Shown one piece after another: positions 50,089-57,556 of a DNA stretch of 64,000 nucleotides. The stretch is from QHXQ01 sp036389395 (GTDB lineage Bacteria; Acidobacteriota; Blastocatellia; Pyrinomonadales; Pyrinomonadaceae). A model generated the notes under the pieces. That model did not search any database. It had not been told where the DNA came from and worked only from the letters and a program-made list of their open reading frames with translations. Location of the stretch: NCBI GenBank assembly GCA_036389395.1, contig DASVPY010000089.1:1-64000 (forward strand), read 5' to 3'. The position numbers and the translations under genes were made by a program. Within the stretch, counting starts at the first letter, position 1. The number at the start of each line of letters is the position of its first letter.

Positions 50089-53000
50089 GTTTCCACGTTC
50101 GTGAGGACGTGGCTCCATTGAAGCGAGAGCTGTGAGAAACTGGGAAGACCTTATCTTTCGCGTTTCCACGTTCGTGAGGACGTGGCTCCATTGAAGCGAG
50201 CCGGTGATCCTCCCGCGTGAGGGCGGGCACGACGGTTTCCACGTTCGTGAGGACGTGGCTCCATTGAAGCCGAGCTTGCATCCATACGCCACCACACCCC
50301 GACAGGGCGTTTCCACGTTCGTGAGGACGTGGCTCCATTGAAGCTGAGCGTCACCAACAGCGTGCTCGCCTTGCCGCAGTTGTTTCCACGTTCGTGAGGA
50401 CGTGGCTCCATTGAAGCGTTCGGCGGGGCTGAGTGCTCTGCGCTAGTGGTTACGTGTTTCCACGTTCGTGAGGACGTGGCTCCATTGAAGCGCTCGGCTT
50501 CTCTGCGCGCGCGACGGGGAACGAGGTTGTTTCCACGTTCGTGAGGACGTGGCTCCATTGAAGCGCCGAGCTGCGCGCGAATTTCCGGCGGGTCGTGAAG
50601 GAGTTTCCACGTTCGTGAGGACGTGGCTCCATTGAAGCCCGCCGTCCCCGCCGGCCTCCCCTATCCAGCCGGCTCGTTTCCACGTTCGTGAGGACGTGGC
50701 TCCATTGAAGCCACAAGAACGGCAACGGATCGCGCGGCGTGAAGCAGCGTTTCCACGTTCGTGAGGACGTGGCTCCATTGAAGCCAGTCGTAAGAAGTGG
50801 GAGCAGACTCACGATGACACGTTTCCACGTTCGTGAGGACGTGGCTCCATTGAAGCGAGCCTGACCTCGGCGAGCATGAGCCCGCGGACGTGTTTCCACG
50901 TTCGTGAGGACGTGGCTCCATTGAAGCGCGTACTTGGTGCGGAACGTTGTGCCCGTCCCATAGGGTTTCCACGTTCGTGAGGACGTGGCTCCATTGAAGC
51001 AATCGTCGGCGTTTCTGTACCATGCTTCAATCACTTGGTTTCCACGTTCGTGAGGACGTGGCTCCATTGAAGCCCTGCTCCCGCACATCATCACCGCCGC
51101 CCAAAGGAACGTTTCCACGTTCGTGAGGACGTGGCTCCATTGAAGCGCGCCCGCCGCGCCTAACCTTGTCGTCAATTCCGGGCGTTTCCACGTTCGTGAG
51201 GACGTGGCTCCATTGAAGCGCGTGCGGACTTGTCTAATCATTGGTCCTCCGAAATCTGGTTTCCACGTTCGTGAGGACGTGGCTCCATTGAAGCGGTTTT
51301 GGACCACATAAACGGCGACGGCGCGGCGGAGGTTTCCACGTTCGTGAGGACGTGGCTCCATTGAAGCAACGAGGGGCGCGAACGGCAGCCCGGCGGCGGC
51401 GCGTTTCCACGTTCGTGAGGACGTGGCTCCATTGAAGCCGTACTGCCTGCGCGGAGCAGCAAAGGATTGGTTCGGGTTTCCACGTTCGTGAGGACGTGGC
51501 TCCATTGAAGCGACCACATAAACGCGGGTTGTTGGCGTTGAACGGCGGTTTCCACGTTCGTGAGGACGTGGCTCCATTGAAGCATCGTTGATGTTTCGTC
51601 GGACGGCGGCGCGACGTGGAGTTTCCACGTTCGTGAGGACGTGGCTCCATTGAAGCCCTTCCACGCAGCGTTGAGATACGCAACTTGACCCGCCCGTTTC
51701 CACGTTCGTGAGGACGTGGCTCCATTGAAGCTGCACTTGCCCCTGCGACTTGCGCTTGTCCAGGCAGACGTTTCCACGTTCGTGAGGACGTGGCTCCATT
51801 GAAGCGACACGCCGTTTAAGCACGCGCGCCACTACGCCGGGTAGTTTCCACGTTCGTGAGGACGTGGCTCCATTGAAGCCGATCTGGCGGCGCTCGCTTT
51901 CTTGCGCGCCGGCCGGTTTCCACGTTCGTGAGGACGTGGCTCCATTGAAGCCCGTGCGCCTCGACCTCTTGCGCGAGCGACTCTTTGGTTTCCACGTTCG
52001 TGAGGACGTGGCTCCATTGAAGCGACGCGCACGGGGCGGAGATCGCGCTCGTCCTGGCGGCGTTTCCACGTTCGTGAGGACGTGGCTCCATTGAAGCGTT
52101 CTCGTCCATCGCTCATTTGCGCCTCTTAGCGGTGTTTCCACGTTCGTGAGGACGTGGCTCCATTGAAGCGAATGGACGTTCCACGCCTTCGCCGTGTGGG
52201 GCAAGGTTTCCACGTTCGTGAGGACGTGGCTCCATTGAAGCAGTGGAGGTCGGCGCGACTCCCTGTTCGCGGTAAAAGCGCGTTTCCACGTTCGTGAGGA
52301 CGTGGCTCCATTGAAGCATAGCTGGTGGAATTGCGGTTGCGGCGCGCGTCATGGTTTCCACGTTCGTGAGGACGTGGCTCCATTGAAGCATTTTGAAGGA
52401 ATGGGCAATCGTTACCAATCCTTAAGTTTCCACGTTCGTGAGGACGTGGCTCCATTGAAGCACCACGCAGAGCGCGGGCGCGTGCATCGAGGCGTTGTTT
52501 CCACGTTCGTGAGGACGTGGCTCCATTGAAGCGATCGTGTGCGTGTAGAGCGAGCTGGGCGTGCCCGCAGGTTTCCACGTTCGTGAGGACGTGGCTCCAT
52601 TGAAGCGGTTGGCTTCCGCCCGGCGGGCGTCGGCGTTGTTGGTTTCCACGTTCGTGAGGACGTGGCTCCATTGAAGCGTCGCCTGCTGCGGGCTGTGGCT
52701 CGTCGGCTGGCTTGTTTCCACGTTCGTGAGGACGTGGCTCCATTGAAGCGGTTTTTATTAGGCCGCCAGTAGCTCAGGGCGTATCAGTTTCCACGTTCGT
52801 GAGGACGTGGCTCCATTGAAGCGAGTTTGCCGGCCCGGACGTACCGCAAAAGAAAAGCCGTTTCCACGTTCGTGAGGACGTGGCTCCATTGAAGCACAGT
52901 GTAAGGCCAGCACAGGAGGCTCACAGATGCCGGGTTTCCACGTTCGTGAGGACGTGGCTCCATTGAAGCTACGTGTTTCAAGTCCTAATGCCTCAGTGGA

Positions 53001-53841
53001 TCAGGCGTTTCCACGTTCGTGAGGACGTGGCTCCATTGAAGCAAGCGTTGGTCGAGCGGCGCAGGCGTGTACGGCTGCCGTTTCCACGTTCGTGAGGACG
53101 TGGCTCCATTGAAGCCATTACTTCCTTTCTCACTTCGGGCTGTTTGAGCAGAGTTTCCACGTTCGTGAGGACGTGGCTCCATTGAAGCACGAGTAACACC
53201 AACAGTATGAGCGTCACGCCCAGGGGTTTCCACGTTCGTGAGGACGTGGCTCCATTGAAGCAAGCGGCTACTGAATGCCGCGCGCGCCGGCAAGCATGTT
53301 TCCACGTTCGTGAGGACGTGGCTCCATTGAAGCGAGGAGCGCGCCGCCCTGCTCGATCTGACCGAGGGGGTTTCCACGTTCGTGAGGACGTGGCTCCATT
53401 GAAGCTGCAGGGCAGTGGCAAGGTGGCGTTCGCGGGCGGACTGTTTCCACGTTCGTGAGGACGTGGCTCCATTGAAGCGTACGCGGGCCGGCGTGGCGGT
53501 TTGGTCGAAATCCAGTTTCCACGTTCGTGAGGACGTGGCTCCATTGAAGCTCGTTTCCAAGACGAAAAGACAACAACGCAATGCTTACGTTTCCACGTTC
53601 GTGAGGACGTGGCTCCATTGAAGCTTCAGAGGCACAAGATATAGTAGCCGCGCCCCGCTTGTTTCCACGTTCGTGAGGACGTGGCTCCATTGAAGCGAGT
53701 ATACGACGGCACGGGCGTTGTCATTATCTCCCGTGTTTCCACGTTCGTGAGGACGTGGCTCCATTGAAGCGCAACCGGCGCTCTGTGTTCGCACGCTCTT
53801 TAAGCGTTTCCACGTTCGTGAGGACGTGGCTCCATTGAAGG
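50089..53841 (+). CRISPR. CRISPR array, 52 repeats and 51 spacers, type I-G
   Basis: I counted 52 copies of a 36-base repeat, from 50089-50124 to 53806-53841, separated by 51 spacers of 35-40 bases (mostly 36-38). The repeat begins GTTTCCACGTTCGTGAGG and ends ACGTGGCTCCATTGAAGC; CCACGTTC pairs with GGACGTGG around a GTGA loop. The 3' end ATTGAAGC is a typical 8-base crRNA handle, so the array is read on the plus strand away from cas2. All repeats I read are identical except the last, whose final C is G, the usual decay at the leader-distal end. Uniform repeats and a long array point to an active system. The minus strand holds long meaningless open frames. Confidence 0.98.
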
Positions 53842-53934
53842 GCGAGCCGGCGGCTTCTGCTCGGCGCAGAACTCGGCGAAAGCAGTATTCAATTCCGCGT
53901 CCGTCTTTATATTAGCCGACGAAGACAGCGCCTA

Positions 53935-54531
53935 CTACGGTCGAGATCGGAGTTTTGCGACCAACTGTTGCAGCAGGCTGAGGTCGAGAGAGGATCGCGC
54001 ACTTTTCAGATAACCCACCAAGCTTTCGAGCCGCGGCAGCAAGGCGGCATTCTGCGGCATATCCAAGATCGTTTCGGCACGCGAGAGGAATGTGACCATG
54101 TCGGCCAAGCCACGGTTCAGTAGCTCCTTGATGAACGTGAAATCCTTCTCCCTACCGGCCATCAGCTTGCTGACGCAGGTGTCGTGAACTTCCAGGCAGT
54201 GAGCGTGCGTCCTCCCCGCTTCGTCCGTCAGCGGCACGAGGCGCTCTTGCCAGCCCGGCGGCAGCACGACCGTGGCGAGACCGACCGCGTCGGCGTAGTA
54301 GCCGTGAGTCTCCTGGAAGCTGCTGGCGAACCCGATCTGCTCGATGACGGCGCGGAAGACAGGAGGGCCGGCGGCGAGTAGGAGGAAGTCACACTCGACG
54401 GAGTGCCTGACGCTGTCGGGAACTTGAGAGGTAACGGCGTAAAGCGACTGCGAGCCGACGATGACCGGCAGCTCGACCCCGGCCACGAGCTTCACGCGCT
54501 CGGTCAGGTCAAGTAGTTGCTCTTTGTTCAC
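53935..54531 (-). CDS. Nucleotidyltransferase-like protein (DUF6036-type, toxin candidate)
   Basis: A 198-residue protein with a minimal nucleotidyltransferase start: VIVGSQSLYAV (Gly26-Ser27) and VECDFLLL (Glu46, Asp48), then VGLATVVLPPGWQERLVPL and CLEVHDTCVSKLMAGREKDFTFIKELL, the AbiEii/DUF6036-like pattern. Such proteins transfer nucleotides, and several are toxins of toxin-antitoxin pairs. It overlaps the upstream gene by 23 bases. It lies just past the distal end of the array on the opposite strand. Confidence 0.7.
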   Translation of the reverse strand: MNKEQLLDLTERVKLVAGVELPVIVGSQSLYAVTSQVPDSVRHSVECDFLLLAAGPPVFRAVIEQIGFASSFQETHGYYADAVGLATVVLPPGWQERLVPLTDEAGRTHAHCLEVHDTCVSKLMAGREKDFTFIKELLNRGLADMVTFLSRAETILDMPQNAALLPRLESLVGYLKSARSSLDLSLLQQLVAKLRSRP

Positions 54532-54907
54532 AGGCGGCGAGTATCTCCAGTCGCTCCTCGGGCGTGAGTGTGCCGACGAAAGGCGAGGACGAGCGCAAGC
54601 GTTGGCCCTCGTCGGAAGGGTCGGTGATGATCTGGATCAACTGCCTGACGTCAGACCCGTCGAGAATCTTCAGCCACTCCTCGACCGACTGACGCGCACC
54701 CGGCCCAAATGCATCGCCGTCCAGCCAGCGGTTCAGGTTCTGACGCGCATGCTCGATAACTGCGTCCGGTCGCTCGCGCAGACGTTCGGCGACGGCGAGG
54801 TGGTAGGCCAGCGCGAAATCGTCGAGAAACTGGTGCGTCCCCAACGGGCTGACCCTCGCCGAGGAGTCGAGTGTAGAGATGATCTCTTCCCTACTTTCCA
54901 TGCTCAC
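54509..54907 (-). CDS. Helical partner protein of the nucleotidyltransferase (antitoxin candidate)
   Basis: A 132-residue soluble, mostly helical protein with no recognised domain (FLDDFALAYHLAVAERLRERPDAVIEHARQNLNRWL; VEEWLKILDGSDVRQLIQIITDPSDEGQRLRSSSPFVGTLTPEERLEIL). The pattern of a repeated short helix protein followed by an overlapping nucleotidyltransferase is that of two-gene toxin-antitoxin modules. The SSPF...L(T/S)PEER ending recurs in such partners as far as I recall. Function inferred from arrangement. Confidence 0.6.
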   Translation of the reverse strand: MSMESREEIISTLDSSARVSPLGTHQFLDDFALAYHLAVAERLRERPDAVIEHARQNLNRWLDGDAFGPGARQSVEEWLKILDGSDVRQLIQIITDPSDEGQRLRSSSPFVGTLTPEERLEILAACEQRATT

Positions 54908-55048
54908 GCCACATTCTACCTCATCTGAGCATCACCCGCAGTAACCAAACGCCGACTGATGTCTGCGCTGGCGGCGGAGTGATTACGCGTTATCCGCGGC
55001 ACATAGAGCTACCTTGCGATAGTGCCCCGATGGTGCCCGGCTGTGCCC

Positions 55049-55109
55049 GTACCTGCTAAGCTGTGCTATGCTTTGGCGACCGCGCAGGTCGTTAAATCCT
55101 AGCAGGTAC
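55049..55109. repeat. 10-bp inverted repeat with inner hairpin
   Basis: GTACCTGCTA (55049-55058) is the exact reverse complement of TAGCAGGTAC (55100-55109), 41 bases away. Between them CGACC and GGTCG form a second short stem. The 61-base unit lies in a 380-base gap without a gene (54908-55287) and directly precedes a tRNA-like fragment. It could be an RNA structure, a recombination site or a small mobile-element relic. Confidence 0.5.
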
Positions 55110-55124
55110 TCGCTGGTGTGGCGT

Positions 55125-55175
55125 GAGCGGGGGGGCCCGAACGGTCTCGAAAACCGGAGTGGTCGAAAGGCCACC
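55125..55175 (+). other. tRNA-Ser(CGA)-like fragment
   Basis: The 19 bases at 55142-55160 (CGGTCTCGAAAACCGGAGT) match the anticodon arm of bacterial tRNA-Ser with anticodon CGA as I recall it from E. coli serU. Next comes a variable-arm-like stem GTGGTC-GAAA-GGCCAC (55159-55174), and GAGCGG...CGAACGG before it resembles a D arm. No T arm (TTCGA-type loop) or acceptor stem can be found, so this is not a working tRNA. It may be a leftover of integration at a tRNA gene. Confidence 0.45.
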
Positions 55176-55287
55176 TGCTGCGGCCTTATCCCGGGGAAGA
55201 GATGGCGGGCTACCCGGTCAGCCCCCTGGTCAACAGCCCGCGCAACAGAGGCCCTGAGTTGATCAACGAAATAGGGATCAACTCCGC

Positions 55288-55698
55288 GTGAGCGCGCACG
55301 CGGAGCTGGTGGTCAGGCGGATGAAGAGTAGCAAGTGGAAAAAATTCGAGAAGGTGGCGGCGGCGGTACGCAGGTTGGAGCAGGACGGTTCGTCGATTAA
55401 GTGGAATTCGCGTGTCGCCGGCAACCGGTTCGACGCCGTAATCCGTTCCGCGTACGAGGGCCGGGAGTTCCTGATCGTCGTGGACTGTGTCGACTGCGGC
55501 GCGCCCGTCACGGCCGCCGTCGAGGCGTTCTCCAAGAAAGTGGCAGCGGCAGGCGCCGACTTGGGGATCATGGCCTCCGCATCAGAATACACGGAAGACG
55601 CTTTCAAGTTGAGCGCCGACCATCCTGCGGCCCTATTGACCCGTGAGGCGATAGACCGGTCTTCGGAAGAGAGGACTTTTAATGCTGCGGCTATATGA
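55288..55698 (+). CDS. Mrr-like restriction-endonuclease-fold protein with altered active site
   Basis: A 136-residue protein (GTG at 55288; ATG at 55321 possible). KWKKFEKVAAAVRRLEQ, NRFDAVIRSAYEGREFLIVVDC and VTAAVEAFSKKVAAAGADLGIMASASEYTEDAFKLS follow the Mrr_cat-type PD-(D/E)xK pattern (R.D..I...G...LI.EcK....V....AF......AD.G...S). Where the family has Glu-x-Lys this protein has Asp-Cys-Val, so the catalytic Lys is missing. It may bind DNA without cutting, or be decaying. It opens the gene group that includes the deaminase. Confidence 0.65.
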   Translation: MSAHAELVVRRMKSSKWKKFEKVAAAVRRLEQDGSSIKWNSRVAGNRFDAVIRSAYEGREFLIVVDCVDCGAPVTAAVEAFSKKVAAAGADLGIMASASEYTEDAFKLSADHPAALLTREAIDRSSEERTFNAAAI

Positions 55699-55741
55699 CA
55701 GGCGCGCTTCACACAATCACCCGCACAAGCAGGTAAAGAGT

Positions 55742-55912
55742 ATGGTCACAGGTGGAATGACGAAACGGACCGCTAAAGTGTCGCCGCGCCTCAAGGCAAT
55801 CCTTGCCAGTGCCTTTTATCTGCTCATGATGCTGAGCGGAGGACTCGCCCTCTTCGCCCGCCTCGGGCTTGTTGTAATGGAGACGCGGCGGCTACGGCGA
55901 TCAACATTTTGA
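55742..55912 (+). CDS. Possible small membrane protein
   Basis: An open frame of about 56 residues with one hydrophobic helix (LKAILASAFYLLMMLSGGLALFARLGLVVM) flanked by basic residues. It fills the space between the Mrr-like gene and the deaminase and overlaps the deaminase start by four bases. The ribosome site is weak and no family is recognised, so the call rests on the membrane helix and position. Confidence 0.35.
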   Translation: MVTGGMTKRTAKVSPRLKAILASAFYLLMMLSGGLALFARLGLVVMETRRLRRSTF

Positions 55913-56877
55913 CCCACGAGCCATCTTTTATACTAGATCATAATCTTTTTTCTTTACTCCCGGATGATGTATTAATAGAGTCGGCCCCGCTCTTCATTAT
56001 TGACTGGAAGAAAAACGTGATGCCGAATTTACCAATGAACACCGACACCTGTCGCAACGAGAGAGACGCCATAGCCTTCCTCGGTTTGTTGTCTTACATG
56101 TTCCTCCACTGGGACACTCCAGTCACGACCGGCCAGGGCGTAAACGACGTCACCCACACTCAGGGCTTGAACATCTGCGGCCTGATACTAGACAACCAGG
56201 ACGGGACAGTCCTCGCCTTGGAGAAGAATTCCATCCACGCATCCACCAGCCCCGTGCAGCACGGCGAGCAGCTCGCCGTCAGATCCGCCATCGAGCGCTT
56301 AAAAGTCAAAAGGCCGAGAGGCAGCAACACTACGGTGGAGGAGTACTACCGCTCGCAGTTATTCTACGGCCCCGGCGACCGGCCCGAAGATTTCATCTAC
56401 CACGGGTGCACCCTGTACAGCTCGCTCGAGCCGTGCCCGATGTGCACCGCCACGCTGTGCGTTTGCCGGATGAAGCGCAACGTCTACCTCGTCACCGATT
56501 ATGTGTACGGCGGTAGCTGGGACTGGCGAAGCGAGCCAGGACGAAGCGGAATCAAAGACAAGTACTACCAGAAGTACGATATGGAGTACGGGAGGTTAAA
56601 CTTTACGACCGACGACGGAACAGTTATCCAAAACGCAAAGCGCCTTTACGGCGACCTCCTCGCAAAAATCGGGGACTCAGCCTCCGCCGAAGGCTCTTTG
56701 AGACAGAAACAGATCTTCGACACGCTCTTCTTTGATCATCTCCGCCCCGAGCTACAAACAATATTCGAGTACTTCAAAGAGCTGAAAGAGACAGACCTGA
56801 TCACCCAAGGGGACGATCGGGCCAGGAACCAGAAAACGCTCGGTGGCCTGAGACAGCTATGCGACGCCGCGCCTTGA
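55909..56877 (+). CDS. Nucleoside/nucleotide deaminase-superfamily protein
   Basis: A 322-residue protein whose middle is a zinc deaminase: HGE with His118 and Glu120 (VQHGEQLAVRSAI), and Cys176/Cys179 in SSLEPCPMCTATLCVCRM. This is the layout of dCMP, tRNA-adenosine and related deaminases. N-terminal (1-60) and C-terminal (230-322) extensions are not from a family I know. The frame starts with a TTG at 55909; an ATG at 56020 is a possible shorter start. Its 3' end overlaps the convergent membrane-protein gene by 21 bases. Deaminases that deplete nucleotides or edit nucleic acids occur in phage defence; substrate unknown. Confidence 0.7.
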   Translation: MTHEPSFILDHNLFSLLPDDVLIESAPLFIIDWKKNVMPNLPMNTDTCRNERDAIAFLGLLSYMFLHWDTPVTTGQGVNDVTHTQGLNICGLILDNQDGTVLALEKNSIHASTSPVQHGEQLAVRSAIERLKVKRPRGSNTTVEEYYRSQLFYGPGDRPEDFIYHGCTLYSSLEPCPMCTATLCVCRMKRNVYLVTDYVYGGSWDWRSEPGRSGIKDKYYQKYDMEYGRLNFTTDDGTVIQNAKRLYGDLLAKIGDSASAEGSLRQKQIFDTLFFDHLRPELQTIFEYFKELKETDLITQGDDRARNQKTLGGLRQLCDAAP

Positions 56878-57543
56878 GGGCTTTCTTTCTGCGTCCTCTT
56901 TGACACTCGTCAGAAACGTGGCGAAGACTTCTATCGAGTAATGGCGGTAGTACTTCAAAAATCTGAAAAAGAGGGTAACCGCCACGACTAGCGACGCGGC
57001 GATAAGAGGCCAAAGCATCGGCTTACTCTTCACAACGGCCGCCACCGCCAGAACGATAGCCACCAGAACCGAGGCGAAGCTCAAATTCCTCGCGAAGCCG
57101 TAGACGTTGAGGAACGTGCCCAGCCGCGCCGTCGCCTGCGGGCACTGTTCTTTAACCAAGTGATAAGAGAATAGGAACATGTCTTCGCCCTCGCCAAAGC
57201 CGGCACTCATCCGCTCGAATTTCGCGCGGATACTCTTGGCCGTCTGCGCCGGGAGCGGCGTCCTGTAGTGTTTGAACGGGCGGCGTGCCGCCTCCGCGAA
57301 CAGGTTGGCGGAGGGGTAGCCGAGCTTCTTAATCAGCTTGCTCTCGTAGAGCCAGGACGCCCACTGGGCATTGACGTGCCCGGTAACGTAGGAAGCCACA
57401 ACCCAGAAAGCTACACTACTCGCCTCCATCTTCTGGCCAATGAGCCAATGCAGGTCGAATGCGTAATCTACAGCCGCGAGCAGGAGAAAGCCGGCGAAGA
57501 GGTAGCCCAGAAAGTCATAGATAGAGAATGGAGTCTTATCCAT
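56857..57543 (-). CDS. Membrane protein, third gene of the E2-E1-JAB operon
   Basis: A 228-residue protein with about four transmembrane helices in two pairs: FLGYLFAGFLLLAAVDYAF and VAFWVVASYVTGHVNA near the start, then LSFASVLVAIVLAVAAVV and MLWPLIAASLVVAVTLFF near residue 170-205. The central part is cytoplasmic and charged. No family recognised. The ATG at 57543 follows AAGGAG and lies 13 bases after the E2-E1-JAB stop, so they are co-transcribed. It could be the membrane-active effector or the target of conjugation. Confidence 0.65.
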   Translation of the reverse strand: MDKTPFSIYDFLGYLFAGFLLLAAVDYAFDLHWLIGQKMEASSVAFWVVASYVTGHVNAQWASWLYESKLIKKLGYPSANLFAEAARRPFKHYRTPLPAQTAKSIRAKFERMSAGFGEGEDMFLFSYHLVKEQCPQATARLGTFLNVYGFARNLSFASVLVAIVLAVAAVVKSKPMLWPLIAASLVVAVTLFFRFLKYYRHYSIEVFATFLTSVKEDAERKPSRRGVA

Positions 57544-57556
57544 TGTTCTTCACTCC

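Noticed and set aside
50015..53794. Many open frames in and around the repeat array, including one of 587 codons on the minus strand
   Set aside because: They are translations of the CRISPR repeat (recurring SMEPRPHERGN and LQWSHVLTNVET) and have no start context; the array explains them.
55049..55109. An integron attC site, because GTTAAAT fits GTTRRRY
   Set aside because: No matching inverse core site at the other end and no integrase or cassette structure nearby.
55125..55200. A functional tRNA-Ser gene
   Set aside because: Only the anticodon and variable arms fit; no T loop, no acceptor stem and an irregular D arm.
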